Shown here: positions 48,690 through 61,105 of the stretch, piece after piece
Numbering within the stretch: position 1 is the first letter of the stretch
How the letters are laid out: every line of letters starts with the position of its first letter
Source of the DNA: Manis javanica
Lineage: Eukaryota; Chordata; Mammalia; Pholidota; Manidae
Assembly: GCF_040802235.1 (NCBI RefSeq)
Contig: NC_133161.1
Location: 15,021,001-15,085,000 of the forward strand
Reading direction: 5' to 3'
DNA: 64,000 bases
Position numbers and translations under genes: made by a program
The notes under the pieces: model-generated
Seen by the model: only the letters and a program-made list of their open reading frames with translations
What the model was told of the DNA's origin: nothing
Database searches by the model: none

Positions 48690-49040
48690 GGATACTCATC
48701 TCTTCCCACTCTGGAAGCATGGTGGGTTGTACTTTCTTGCTCCCTTATATTTGGGTGGGGCCACATAGCTAATTTTGGATAATATGTTGTGACTGGAAGT
48801 GATGTATGCTATTTTGGGCTGAAATGTATATTTTCAATGTGAGCCTACTCAGGGATCTATTTCTTTTCTTTCTGCCACAGTTACAGGCAACACTCTTGAT
48901 CATCAGCCTTGGTCCTAAAGGGCCCAACCCACCCTTTATGGACGGGCAAATAAATCGTTGTTATTTATTTTAATAAATAAGACATTTGTTAGATGCCTGC
49001 AGTATATATCCTGCTCCATCCAGACTAATGCAATGATCCA
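48690..49040 (+). mobile_element. Old LTR-like repeat (possibly MaLR)
   Basis: 'aagcatggtgggttgtactttc', 'gggtggggccacatagctaattttgg', 'gtgactggaagtgatgtatgc' and a terminal 'gggcaaataaatcgttgttattt' follow the order of a common old mammalian LTR-like repeat. Family not certain. Confidence 0.45.
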
Positions 49041-49194
49041 GAGTCAAGGGCTTGCATTTGGTGAGTGGTCAAGATATAACCTTGATGACACATAATTTCT
49101 CTGTTTTACCTTTATATATAGTAAATATTTTGGGGGCAATCAAGCTTGCTTAGTAGCTTCATAGTCTAGTTTTTTTTTCTTCTTCTTAAAAAAT

Positions 49195-49275
49195 TCTTTT
49201 TCTTGTATCTCCTTGTCCTAGCCCTTAATATTTTGCCTGGCACATAGCAGCCACTCAATAATGAGTGATGAATGA
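49195..49275 (+). mobile_element. L2 LINE 3' end
   Basis: 'tttgcctggcacatagcagccactcaataatgagtgatgaatga' is the L2 terminus. Confidence 0.7.
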
Positions 49276-49939
49276 ATTTGTACCTAAATGCATTAATTTG
49301 AAGGGAACTTGCCATGAACATTATAGAAGTATTTTGACTCTCTCTGAACTTACTGGTGCCAATTACACTTTTATTAATTCAACTCTAAGTCATATTATTT
49401 TCCATTTTCGGGGCTCACCTGATGGTAGACAGCTGCTGCTCTGGCTTATTGACAGCTGCAGTGACCTCTCTGAGAGCAGGATAGGGCACCGCACTTCTCC
49501 CTTATCTGAGCTCAGTAACCCCAGGAAATGTGTGGGACTCTTGCTCATGAAAGCAGGGGAATCCCTTACTCCTGAGTCATTTTTGGCCAAAGCCATTACA
49601 TCCAAACTGCTGCTGATTATGGAAAATGTTTTTGCCTTTTTCTTTCCCCCCAACTTGTGTGATTTCAACTAAACTGAGACTTCTCTGACACTGGACAAGC
49701 TCCCTATCTCCAAATCCTTACCATCAGGACACACTTAAGATATCTGTCCTGTCATTATTAAGAGCTGAGAGGGAAAGGGACAGGGGTTAGGATAGCCTGA
49801 GACTGTCTCATATCTAGAGACAAAATATCTATCTTTATAACATTAAGCACATAATCTGCCCAATTAGAGATCTCTCTTGAAGCAATTCCTTCTCTCCATT
49901 CCTCCTGATATTGCTGCAGATCAGGCTGTCAGATCTGTT

Positions 49940-50015
49940 GATTGCACTATTAAATTGGAACAGTGCCTGGGACATCAATAAGTATAAGCTATTATTATCT
50001 TTATTATTGCTGTTT
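49940..50015 (+). mobile_element. MIR SINE 3' end
   Basis: 'aacagtgcctgggacatcaataagtataagctattattatc' with the ATT-rich MIR tail. Confidence 0.6.
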
Positions 50016-50184
50016 TGGCAGCCTCACGTTCTCCCTGTCTCCACGTTTTCTCCATTCCAATCCATACTCTGCGTCTTTTAAAAATAGTGCCAATTCTGTC
50101 ATATCCCTGTTCCTAGAGCCCCCATGCCTCACTGCCTTGGGGGTGAAGCCCCAAACTGGAGCTCATCCCACCTCTTAACAGTGG

Positions 50185-50360
50185 TTCTTGCTCGTTCTGA
50201 ATCACCAGGGTGGCTTGTCAAACTCTCCATTACCAAGCTCTTTGCTGCAGGAGATTCGGATAAGCTTATGGGTAATGGGGAAGGAGACACAGCGCATTCC
50301 AGGGCTGGGAACCTGCAGTTTGAGAAAGCTCCCCAGGTGATTCTGAGATCACTTCCTCCA
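50185..50360 (+). mobile_element. MER5-like hAT-Charlie element
   Basis: 'aatcaccagggtggcttgtcaaac' on the left and 'gcagtttgagaaagctccccaggtgattctgag' on the right; the two ends are the inverted-repeat style of MER5. The small frames here are not genes. Confidence 0.7.
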
Positions 50361-51305
50361 TATCTAGCCATGCCCACCTCTCCCAAGACAGCCACTGCCC
50401 CACACTGCTACCCCCCATGATGGCATGTGCCACGGGGGTTCCACCCTTCTGGGGTCTCCTCACCTTGCTCGTGTTCAGTTGTACCCCCTTGCTTTGCAGG
50501 TGCATTCTCCTCCACTTTATGCCCTTTCTTCTCGGAAACTTGACTTTAATGGTGGTTCATTTAGGGCTCTCCTGGAAGCTGCTAGATTGTTACTGGGGGT
50601 CCATAAATCCACCTGAGCTTCCCATGTAGTCTGAAAACTGCATAAACTATGTAGCTTATGCATAAATGTAATATTTCTTTGTTCTAAATGAACCTCGATG
50701 CTATTGTGACAAAAGACAAAATTCATTTGGAAGTGTTGTTGATTCCTAGTATCTTTTCATCATTATGCATATTTTTAGCCATTCGAACCCAAAAGAAAGC
50801 AGCTCTTGGGTAAAGGTTTTGGATACATGTTATATTAAAAAGAAGTCCTAGTATGTGAAAACCAGTATTGGAAGTTGATACACTTTCAGTACTGCATGAT
50901 ACACGATATTTATGGCCCTCACAGACAGACTTGGGTAGCAAAAGTGAAATGCATCATTACATGGAACATATCACCTAACACATAGCAAGCTATTCCAGGG
51001 ACCCAGGATTTAGGGGTTTGGCATAGTTTTTACACTTGTATCTTATACTGTATGACTTTTCTTCCTAGGGTTTATAGGGTAAGGGGAGCAAGCACCTGCA
51101 TGGCTCTTTTCCTACCCTGTTCCCTGTGCCCTCTGCCACTTTGGCTGGTGGTGGCAATTGGTGTGTGGAGATGGAAATAGAGCCCTTTAGGGGCTCTTCT
51201 TGGCCCTGATTAGGTTACTGACTTGAACCATGTCATGCTAAATGGTGGGGAGGGCAGATAAGAAGCCTACCAATCTCAGTCTTGAGCAGGATGCAAAGGT
51301 TCGCT
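50360..51305. other. Intron 1 single-copy DNA
   Basis: Nothing recognised. Confidence 0.35.
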
Positions 51306-51309
51306 CCTG

Positions 51310-51520
51310 GTTCTTCCCATTTAGAATCGCGTTGACTTTAGAATCAGCAGGACCTGATCAGATTCTACCTTCATCACTCTGGCTGCTCTCCTGACCGCTC
51401 TTAGACTCAGGTTCTTCACTGGCAAAATGGGGGACAATCATCCTGACTCAGAGAGCTCTCCTAAAAATGAAATGCAAGTTGCACGCCATTTGGCATATAC
51501 TTGCAATCAGTGAGAGCTAC
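51310..51520 (+). mobile_element. MIR SINE
   Basis: 'gactttagaatcagcaggacctg', 'agactcaggttcttcactggcaaaatgggggac', 'atttggcatatacttgcaatcagtgagagc'. Confidence 0.65.
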
Positions 51521-51799
51521 CCCCAGGTTTGTCATTTTCCCTGTTTTCTAAAGGTGTCTCTCTACCTGTCTTTCAAATGGGGACCTTCATCTGGTAAATC
51601 GGAATGCAAAGAGAGATGGGCAGGGTAGGTAGCAAAGGGGGCTGACAGTTCTTGTTCACATGATTCATCATAGATGAGGTCAAGAAGAGCAAATGAAATA
51701 CCCACCCTCTGGCTCTGAACTCAAGTACTGCTTGTGCTATCAGTTAGCATCACAGAAATTATTTTCTCAGGCTTTGTTTAGCTCAGTCTAACTCAGGGA

Positions 51800-51950
51800 C
51801 GCAGTTCTGACGTTGGCTCAGCCTTGGCTGACCTGGTTGAACCCAAAAAAGTTCTTCACCTTTCTTAGCCTTGGTTTCTTTATCTTTAAAATGACAGCAT
51901 GAACCTTTGTGATCTTGAAGGTATTTCTAATTATAAAATTCTACAAGGTT
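51800..51950 (+). mobile_element. MIR-like SINE fragment
   Basis: 'gaacccaaaaaagttcttcacctttcttagccttggtttctttatctttaaaatgacagc' then 'tttgtgatcttgaaggtatttctaattataaaattctac', a SINE tail of MIR type. Confidence 0.55.
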
Positions 51951-53500
51951 AGTCCCATCTAAGAGCATGTGAATTAATGATGTGAAGGGGAGCCTTCAAG
52001 GGAGAAACACTGGTGGATGGGAGCAGGAATAGAAGTGAGTCATTTCAGTTTTTGAGCTCGGAATATCTTGTAGCAAGTTTTTGTATCTATCTGTCTAGTT
52101 ATATGCTTTTGAACCACCCTTGTGTGGCTTTGAAGAATGCATTTTTTCATATTGTTTCTGGTGGGGACAGTACCTTATTGTCACACATGATTTTGTCATG
52201 TCTGCTTGGGAAAACAACTATGGCTGCTTCTCTTTGGATCCTGGTCCAAGAAGCTCTCAAGCCAGCACTCAAGAAGTCATGATGGCTCTTGGTGGCTCTC
52301 TGGCCAGGGACCTGTTCTTCCCAGCCCCTTGGACACCAAAGGGGATGCCAGGCATTTTCTCTCCACTCATCCCTTGCAGGAACAGCACTGGGAGTTGTCA
52401 GGCAGGTAAGGAGAATGCTGTCATGCTTGACAAAGATGTCATACCCCACATGAGTCAGCATCTGCTTCCCCCAAGCACAGCTGAGAGACAAAGAAACAGA
52501 TTTACTGGAGATGTACACAAACCAGAATCTATTATGTTCAGAAACATAAATAAAAGGAGGGAAAAGGCATACAGAGTGAAATTATCTTTTTAAGCATCTT
52601 GGCAAAATAGCACTCAATACACATCACTATAATAGTGGAGTCATCGATGTGTGTCAACCTGTAGGTTTTAATGACAGGGATGGATAAACAAGTAGGTAAT
52701 ATACAACCCAGCTGCTTCTGGGGTTTTCTTAACTCACTCTCTCTGAGAATGAGTTGGTGGAAACACAGCTGAAAACACAGACTTAGAAAATGAGTAATTT
52801 AAGTTGAACATAGACAAGGAGATATGAAGATTTAAAAAGAATAAATTCCATAAGCCTACAAAGTAAGATTAGTCTAAACAAACAGATAGAAATTTACCCT
52901 ACTTTCAAAGGATAAACAACATTTTCCACTTCTTTCGGTGGGTAGGCAAAGTTACCCTGAAAAGGAAACTGTATCTTTTCCTTCCCCAGGTCCACTCAGC
53001 CCCAGTCCAGAGGAGTTCCTCCATGGCCACTTTCAGCCAGTGTCGGTTAAACACCCAACACACAAACACCAAAAAAGCTTAAAGCTTTTAATTTTTTCTT
53101 CAAAGAATTCAGCACTGCCCTGAATTTGTTCTTACAGATAATTTATAGTAGCAGATACAGTTTTATTTGTTAAATGAATGTGCAGGAAGTCAAAGGGACT
53201 CATTAAAAGGACAGAATGAGTGACGGACTTCTTTTCCAGAAAGGAAAGAGGGCAGAGAGCCAATAATTAAATCTTAGTAAAGCAAAGAAAACTTGCCTTT
53301 AGTATATGCCTAGAATATTCCAGAGAACTTCTTATAGGATCTCTTCACAGAAATTGTGAAGTGGTACTTCTCTTCACTTTTGAAAAGGAAGGCGGTGCTC
53401 AGAGAATCAAACTGCTCCAGCTCCCGTGTCCAGAAGGGGTGGGGGGCAGAGGTGGAAGTCCAAAGGCAGTGTCCCATCGCTTCCTTTTTTGACAACAATT
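51950..53500. other. Intron 1 single-copy DNA
   Basis: Contains a 157-residue open frame at 52,120-52,593 with no recognisable domain, which I do not call as a gene. Confidence 0.35.
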
Positions 53501-53504
53501 TCAA

Positions 53505-53590
53505 AGTCAGGCATTGAGCACCTACTGTATGTCAGACATTTTGCTGGAACGAGAGATACAAAGAGAAAAAGAATGAGGGACGTGCTATAG
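53505..53590 (-). mobile_element. L2 LINE 3' end, antisense
   Basis: 'gcattgagcacctactgtatgtcagacattttgctggaac'. Confidence 0.6.
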
Positions 53591-53594
53591 AGTG

Positions 53595-53790
53595 TTTCAC
53601 AAAGCATTTATTGAGCATGCCCTGCTTGTCAGGTGTTCTCACGAAGGAAATTATCACACTTGAGTCTCAGAGTTGATAATCGGGCAAAGGGGACATGCTC
53701 CTCAGCTTATTTTTCAGATAGTGAAAAGCACGTGCTCAGACTTTTTGCCTCACAGTTAAGAGCATACAGTAGGTGAGTGTTAGAACTGGG
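53595..53790 (-). mobile_element. MIR-type SINE, antisense
   Basis: 'aagcatttattgagcatgcc', 'tatttttcagatagtgaaaagcacgtgctcag', 'agtaggtgagtgttagaactggg'; diverged. Confidence 0.5.
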
Positions 53791-54415
53791 AACTGGACCC
53801 GGCTATGTGTGACTCAACCTCAACCCTCGCTCTTTTCCAATTTATATTTTATGCTTCTTCAGTTCTCCAAGATATTCGATATGGACTTAGGATGTTACAT
53901 CTACAGAAGTACTTGTATTTTAATAGAAGATCAGGCTGGTGAAACTGCATTTGTGTAAGAAATTCATAGGAGAGTAAGGCGAATAATTTGGCTCTCCAAG
54001 AATGACTTCAAGACTCTTTGAAATAACACTTTGTGGTTAAATCTACTAGACACAGACCCATGAATGTGAAAGGTTAATTTAGTTGGTAGACCGCATAGAG
54101 GAAAACAACAACATAAAAAAGAAATAAAATATTGTGCAAATAAACTTTTGGTGATATAAATAGTATATGTAACTCTTGAAAAATATTGAAATCGGTGAGG
54201 AGGATTCCTACGAGGATATGTTTAATATACTTTGTGGTATCAGAATCATAAAGTAAATCTCCAGTCTCAGTCCTTCCTCGTGTGAAAAACTTCTGTGGGC
54301 CTCTGTTACAAAAGTCTGGTCTCACCATGACCTGAATTTTGTTCTGTCTCACCTATGTTCCTTTCTCAGCTAGGACCCTGGCATCCTTTATCTCCAAATG
54401 TGGAAATGTTCTAAA
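53790..54415. other. Intron 1 single-copy DNA
   Basis: Nothing recognised. Confidence 0.35.
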
Positions 54416-54419
54416 TGCC

Positions 54420-54660
54420 CACTGACGTCTCCAGGAGGTCTTGGCTGATCTTGCCTTGCTATGAGTCACCTGACCTGCCTTTCCTTTGGGTTCCTGTTTT
54501 TAGTGTTGATATTTACCTAGTGATCCTCATTATGCTTTGTCTTGTATCGATTACTCTTAGTACTTGTCTTTTTTTGCCTCCACAACTGTAAGTTTCTTGT
54601 TTTTTTTCTTCTCATCTCTTGTCACATTTGGCACAGTGCTTCTCAAGTTGTGGGAATGAG
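54420..54660 (+). mobile_element. L2 LINE 3' part
   Basis: 'ggaggtcttggctgatcttgcc', 'tatcgattactcttagtacttgtc', 'ccacaactgtaagtttcttg', 'acatttggcacagtgctt' in sense L2 order. Confidence 0.65.
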
Positions 54661-57350
54661 TATCAGTAGATATCAGTAACGTGAAACCCAGTGAAGTAAA
54701 GGCCAGAGTAAAGTGTGCAGTCACCGGCAGGGCATCAGACTTTCTCTGACTTGTGGGTAAACTGCTTCCCACCTAGGGAATGAGTTGGAGGAGAGAGGCA
54801 GGTCAGAGAAGAAGGCAGCTCTGTAACTTGGCACCCATGTGAGATTCACTCTGGAAAATTGGCATGTCTCCGCACACCACCTTCACGCTTCTCAAGAGGG
54901 AGACTATTTCCTCATCAGGCAGGAGCTCATACAAATCAGTGGGCAGATCTCACACCTAAAGCCATAACCCTGTTGATGACAGCATGTGGTTACTTAGCAA
55001 CAATTATGGTATCACAAATAGAGGATTATTATGTTTTCAGGTGTGAAAACAACTGGAACAAAGGATTAAAGTCAGCAATGAAAGGGAGAGAGAAGTAAAT
55101 TTAGAGCGAGAGCCGAGTTCCTTCCAAAGAAATATTTTGCCTAAAGGTTCCTGTGCAGCGGTAGGGGGCCCATCCTAACATTGAGCTTTTCCTGCAGAGA
55201 GCTGAGGCCTGCTGTTCTTCCAGAGAGCATTTAACCAGCCACAAACCCACATTTATTTATTCCAGAACATTTACTAATCCTTTTCCTCCTCTCTCACCCC
55301 CAGTGGGTGCATGCCTGGGCATGTAAACACACTCCTTTCTTTGTCATTGATTAGGAATAAAACACATCATCTGAGAGAGTGATCTCCACATAGGACCCCA
55401 ATCTCAGAGGGCAGTGGGTGGCAGAGAGGGTGATAGTGTCATGCACCACACAATCAGAATCATTATCTGTTTTGTGGTTGGTGAAACAGAGCTGAATCCT
55501 ACCATTTGACTCTTTGAAAATCATGCGGCTGGAAACTGGAGGGTCAAAGCTTTCTGGTCCTAGGTCTAACAGACTATGTTTTTGTTGCTGTTTTTACCAT
55601 ATACTTTATAGCTATAACAATGTTAAGGACATAGTTGTTTCCTTTTTTGGTGTCCAGTCCCCCTTACTTCTTTCAACCTAAATTTATTTTTTCCCTAGCA
55701 GCTCATGAGATTCAGAAAAGCTGATGCTGTTTCCAACTCTAGGGAGTGGGAAAAGAGAGTAGTACAGGTGGACTTGGAGATAGGTGGTAGCTTCCTTCAT
55801 TCTTTTGTTTTCCATCCACCCATCTAACATCTTTCTTTTTCTTCCTTTCCTTCCGCATTCTTTTTTGTATATTCAAAACACCAATGATAATCTTTGAAGG
55901 TTAAGGAAAAGACATCTCCTGGTGAGTGGGAAGGTATGAACATACAAGGGCATAGAGAAGAAAGTTGGATGTTGACTAGAAAGTTGGGAGGCATTTGACC
56001 TTCCAGTGCTTTAAGCACCAGCTGGTACTTCCTTCTCTTTTCTTCCTGATCGCTGAGTCATGCCTCATCAGAAGTTTCCCAGGCCCCTGAAGTAAAAATG
56101 ACAAATCAGTGGATAAGAGTGATGGGAGGGGAGGTACTAGACAGAGTAGAATGAAACACTTTGCAAAATGGAAAATAGCAGAGGCCTGACACTTGTGCTA
56201 CGGAGAAGGCATCAGCACTGGGGTAGCTGCCAAACAGTATGCCTTTTAGGATGAGACCCTTGAAAGTCTAAGAATATTGTCTGAGGTGAGAAGCAATTCC
56301 TTTCTCCAAGTTACATAAGATTCTTGCTTCAGAGTCCAATGGAGTGATTAACTTCCAAACTCCACTGAGTATATTGCTATTGATCAGCTAGTGGGCACTG
56401 GATAGGCATCATGAGCATTGGATGGGGCAGAATACTTAAAAATAGTATGAGGTATCAAAGAGTGTACAATCCAGAAATAAGACTTGAATATCAGTAAGCT
56501 TTGAAGCCAGAAAGCCTGAACTGAATCTCTGCTCTGTCAGTCTTGTCTGGACTAGTTTTATACCCATTAAAAATGAACATCAAACTCTTGCAGCTTTCCT
56601 GAAACCAGTGGGAAGCCGCCTGGATAGACTATTGCTCCAACTTGCCCTGAGGATTTTTGGTAGGTATTTGCCAATTCTGTTGAGCAACGACCTTGCTTGC
56701 ATCCTTGCTGTATCTGTGGTCAGGAAGCTGGCATCCTCAGATTTCTTGGGTACCTGAGATTTCTTATTCCTCTTATAAAGATCCTGGAACTATTTACCTA
56801 AAACATCCATGCCCCGTACTTCTGCTTTCTCTGGTATTTTCTTCTTGCTTTATTCTCAACCGTCATCTGGGGATAAACATACTGAAGATTTGAATGAGGT
56901 GATTTCTAATGTCATTGAATACTTAAAATTAATAATGAACTCATCACTACAGAGGGAAATTTCAAAAATAGTAAAATACATGGCTCCTAATCACTGAATT
57001 TAAAAGCTAGGTAAAGATTCAAAGTGGATGCCTCTGGTAGAACAGCAGACAATGCCTATGTTGTATGGGAGGTATTGTAACTAATTTTTCATTTGGTCAT
57101 TTTTTTATTCAAGCATTCCTTTGAGATGGATGAGGCTGATTGCTGTACTATTTCAGATTGGACTCCTTTAAGTTCTGCTTAAATTCTTGGAGGTTCAGAA
57201 ATGTATTTTTATCCTTTTTCTTTAGAAAAAAAGTCAATCAACCTCTTAAGCAGTATAGCCCAAAACTGATGAACCATAATGTCAAAATGATTACTTTTAA
57301 AGAAATTTTAGGCAAAATAACTGAACTCAATATGTTCTTATGAGGAGTTG
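54660..57350. other. Intron 1 single-copy DNA
   Basis: 2.7 kb with no exon and no confident repeat. Confidence 0.4.
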
Positions 57351-57639
57351 GACTGCTTTTTTTATCACAACTTTATTGAAATACAATTTATATACCATAA
57401 AATTTACCCTTTTGAAGTGTGTACTTCAGTAGAATTTAGTATATTCAGAGTTGAACAATCTTCCAAATTATTTTTAGAATATTTTAATTATCTCCCAAAG
57501 AAACCCTGTGCCCATTAGCAGTCAGTGTCCATTTCCCTGTTCTCTGTAGCCCTTGACAACTGTTAATGTACTTTCTATGTATTTGCTTATTTTAGAAAAT
57601 TCAAATAAATGAAATCATATAATATGTGATCTTTTGTGG

Positions 57640-57712
57640 TTTCCTCCTTTCCTTTCTTCCTGCCTGCCTGCCTTCTTGCCTTCCTTCCTCTCTCTCTCTC
57701 TTTCACTTTTAT
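57640..57712. repeat. Polypyrimidine microsatellite (TTCC/TGCC/TC)n
   Basis: Mixed CCTT, TGCC and CT runs marking the junction between two parts of the antisense L1. Confidence 0.8.
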
Positions 57713-59093
57713 TAATCTTTTCAAAAAACCAACTTTTGATTTTCCAGGTTTTCTCTGTTGTTTGACCATTCCCTATTTTATTTATTTCTGCTCCAACTGT
57801 TCTTATTTGTTTCTGCATGGCTTGGGTTTATTTTTTATTTTGATTTTTTCTAGTTTCTTAAGGTGGAAGGATAGGTTATTGATTTGTAACCTTTTTCTTT
57901 TGTTGTTGTTCTTATATTTCTTCTTTTTTTGTCAAATACACATTTCTTTGTGTGCCATTTTATTTACCTCCCTTTTTGATTATGTATTTTGAGTTATTAG
58001 TCATTCCTCTGGGGATTATCTTAGACATATTTTAAGAAATCTAGTTCATATTAATACCACTCAAAAGTATGCAAAAACTTTGCTTGTATGTAGTGCTATT
58101 ACTATCATACAAACCACTCTTTGTGCATTATAACCACACCAACACTGTTTATAATTATTGGTTTACACAGTTGACATTTACATATGATAGAAAAAAGGAG
58201 TTATGAACAAAAATTCATTAATACTCTCTTTTCTATTTGCCTATATGATTACTTTACAGGTGATCTCTATTTTTTTCATGGGCATTTAAGTTACTGTATA
58301 ACATCCTTTCATTTCAGCCAGGACTCCCTTTAGTATTTCTTGTGGGGCAGGTTTGCTTGTGATGGGTTCTCTCAGTGTTCTGTTATCTGGGAATGTCTTA
58401 ATTTCTCTTTTAATTTGAAGAATAGTTTTGCAGGTCATCCTATGGGCTTGTGGCCTCTGGGTTTTCTGATAAGTCAGCTGCTAATGTTATTGAGGATGGC
58501 TTGCACATGATGTCATTTTTCTCTTGTTTCTCTCAAGATTCTGTTTGTTTTTCTTGCTTTTGACACTTCATGTATCTGGTTGTGGATTCCTAAGTTTATA
58601 CTACTTGGGGTTTACTGAGCTTCTTGAATGTGTAGATTAATATTTTCCATCATTTGGGGAGTTTTCAAGCATTAATTCTTCAACTATTCTCTCAGTACTT
58701 CTCTCTCCTTTCCTTCTGGATTCCAGTTTTGTATATGTTGGTATGAGGTTGATGTCCCACAGACATCAAAGCTCTCTGAGGCTTTGTTTATTTTTCTTCA
58801 TTATTTTCTCTTCCTTTTCTTCAAATTGGATAACCTCAGTTGACCTATTTCAACTTTGTTGTTTCTTCTGCTTGCTCAGTTGTGCTATAGATCTGAAATG
58901 AATTTTACACTTATAGTGGATGGAGACATCCTTAAATTCCTTCAATTAATAAGTCTCCCACCCTTTTGCTGCAGATGTATGTGTGTGAGTCTGGCAGTTT
59001 ACAACTCTACCTTAGCCTTCACTTCCTGCTTGGTCAGCCATCGGTAAGGGATTAAGTTTTTCCTGAGAATGTGCACAGCCCTGCACATGATTT

Positions 59094-59228
59094 TCAGAGT
59101 CCCAGGAACTACGTCAGAGCTTTTCCAAAGCTCTTTGTGGGCATCTCATTCCCCAGATTTTTATCAGAGTCCCAGAACTGCGTCAGAGATTTCCAAAGCC
59201 CTCTGTGGACATTTCATTTCCAGATTTT
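59094..59228 (+). repeat. 70-bp tandem duplication inside the L1-like region
   Basis: Two adjacent copies start TCAGAGTCCCAG at 59094 and 59164 and both end CAGATTTT; copy 2 has small deletions. Either a feature of the parent L1 5' UTR or a local duplication. Confidence 0.85.
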
Positions 59229-59769
59229 ATTTTAAGTTTTTTTGTTAGCTGCTTGTTTGACCCAACTGATATCACCACCTTGGCAGCTGTGATGTTAACA
59301 ATGCCTGATTCTTTTGGAATAACTCTCTGTGGATAGGGATTTCCTCACTTAGTCATACCTGAGTTAGGTCAGCTAAAGATAAATCCTGTGAATGGGACTT
59401 TCCCAAGAGCTGCCAGGCAGCAGTGATAATTCTCTGAGGACAGTGCTTTTGCGGGAGGATTACAGACCTATTCTGCTCTCTCAAATAGTTGGTAGGCTAC
59501 TGTTTTTCACAGCTACCATGTTTCTAAAGCTTCTGGTTTTCAAAGTTACTGCAGTGCTGGGGAGAGGGAAGTGGGAACAGGGCAAGTTTAAATGCCACAA
59601 ATCTCACTGTTCTTCTAGAGAGTTGTCCATCTTTCTTATGATCCTTTGGTTAATTTCAGGAGTTCTGACAATGTTGATTTTGACCATTTTTGCCAGTGCT
59701 CTTGTTGCTTTTATGGCATGTCATTCTGGAAGTGTTTCTTCCCCCTGGGTGAATTTAGTATCAGGACTG

Positions 59770-60170
59770 CTTTTGACACACACATTTCAGTCCACAGAGA
59801 TATCAGGTGAGTACAGAATCAGAAAAATGGAAATGGGTGTGCTAAAAGGGTGCAGCTGGATGGTTATGCCTGGTGCTTGTTTCCACTTAGGGGAGGTAGA
59901 TATTTATGTTTCCAGGGGAATGTTGTACCTCATCTTTCTGTGTACAAGAGCCACCATGATGAGATATTTCCCTTAAACCTTGAGACCATAAAAAAGGGGG
60001 AGGGGCATTTGCTGCCCATAATAAAGTCTGAGTGGAAGCCTCAGTTTGGAACCCTAACTAAGCCAGCAGAACATGACTGTGGCAGTAGAGCTTTGGGAGT
60101 GACTGGTCAATAAGTGAGCTGTTGGCTGGGGACTCTTGAGATATGCTTGCTGTCAACTTGCTGCATGAGG
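59770..60170. other. Intron 1, unassigned
   Basis: Possibly further L1 5' sequence; not recognised. Confidence 0.3.
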
Positions 60171-60174
60171 CTTA

Positions 60175-60320
60175 AGAGCCACAGTATCAGCACCACCTGA
60201 GAGCTTGTTAGAAATGTGGAAGCTCAGATCCCACCCTGGACTCACTGAATCAGAATGTGCATTTTCACAAGGTGATTTATGTGGACATTAAAGTTTGAGA
60301 AGTACATGCCTGCAGCATGT
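60175..60320 (+). mobile_element. MER5-like hAT-Charlie element
   Basis: 'gtatcagcaccacctgagagcttgttagaaatg', 'cagatcccaccctggactcactgaatcagaatgtgcattttcacaaggtgattt', 'ttaaagtttgagaagtac' in MER5 order. Confidence 0.75.
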
Positions 60321-60715
60321 TTATATCTTTATGTGGCTGTCCTGCGAGATCCCTGAAATTGGCTAGCGTCTTCTATTACATGTTAATTTTTGTCTACTTA
60401 AACCTCAGAAGTATATGATCTGCTTCCCTAAAATTTCAGAGAATCCCAATCTTTGTACAGTCTTGTCCTTCTTACAGTTCCTTAGAGTGAAGATAAAGAG
60501 TATCAGAGAAGGAGAAAATCTCTGTGAGCTGGTGTGGTCCAGAAAGGCATTATTTGAGTTGGACTTTGAGGAAAGGGGAGGAGCTGAGTCCAAATCAGGT
60601 AGATAAAAGAATATGGGGACAACCTACAGAGATGGGAATTATTATTTTTTTGTTATTACTAAAGAAAAAGGAATTTAATAATGAAAGTTCATTTTATTGG
60701 AATAATATAATAATT
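60320..60715. other. Intron 1 single-copy DNA
   Basis: Nothing recognised. Confidence 0.35.
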
Positions 60716-60719
60716 ATAA

Positions 60720-60985
60720 AGGTGCCTAACAATAGATCCTCAAGATAAATGAAGCAAATATTGACTCACTTGAAAAATATATAATTCAACAACAATAGAT
60801 GAAGACTTCAATACCCAACTCTCAATAATTTATAAAACTACCAGAATATCAGTAATACATAAGACTTAAAACTAGGAATGATATATCTGACATGTATGGA
60901 ACACTCCACCGAACAGCAGAGTATACATGCTTTTCAAGCACGAGTGGAATATTCTCAAGGAATCACCACATGCTAGATCAGAGAT
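60720..60985 (+). mobile_element. LINE-1 ORF2 endonuclease-region fragment, sense
   Basis: 'agataaatgaagcaaatattgac', 'gaagacttcaatacccaactctcaataat', 'gacatgtatggaacactccaccgaacagcagagtatac', 'caagcacgagtggaatattctcaagg' match the ORF2 endonuclease segment. Many frame breaks. Opposite in strand to the other L1 copies in this window. Confidence 0.75.
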
Positions 60986-60989
60986 GGGA

Positions 60990-61105
60990 ATTATTTATCA
61001 TATGCAGTAGTAAAATTTTTAAGGGCAAAGATTATGTCTTGTTCACATATATATCCTCAGTAACTGGCATAGAAGAGGCACTTTATAAATTCTTTGCAAA
61101 CTGAA
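60990..61105 (+). mobile_element. L2 LINE 3' end
   Basis: 'agggcaaagattatgtcttgttcacatatatatcctcagtaactggcatagaagaggcactttataaattc'. Confidence 0.65.

Larger units (their letters stand above)
57357..59770 (-). mobile_element. Old LINE-1 (L1M-type), antisense, 3' end to 5' region with losses
   Basis: Starts with the antisense L1 3' UTR ('caactttattgaaatacaatttatataccataaaatttaccc'). It then jumps at about 57,640-57,700 through a pyrimidine-rich tract into ORF2 reverse-transcriptase sequence ('cttttcaaaaaaccaacttttg'). It ends in 5'-region sequence ('ggactccctttagtatttcttgtggggcagg', 'gttaatttcaggagttctgac', 'catttttgccagtgctcttgttgcttttatgg'). The 194-residue frame at 59,392-59,976 lies antisense over this L1 and is not a gene. 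Confidence 0.7.

Noticed and set aside
49265..49672. 135-residue open frame, + strand
   Set aside because: Starts in an L2 tail and has no recognisable domain; the opposite strand is also open.
52120..52593. 157-residue open frame, + strand
   Set aside because: No domain or family resemblance, ordinary intronic sequence; overlapping frames on both strands suggest chance.
59392..59976. 194-residue open frame with hydrophobic segments, + strand
   Set aside because: It lies antisense over an old L1; the DNA reads as L1 5'-region sequence. No known family, and the hydrophobicity comes from T-rich sequence.
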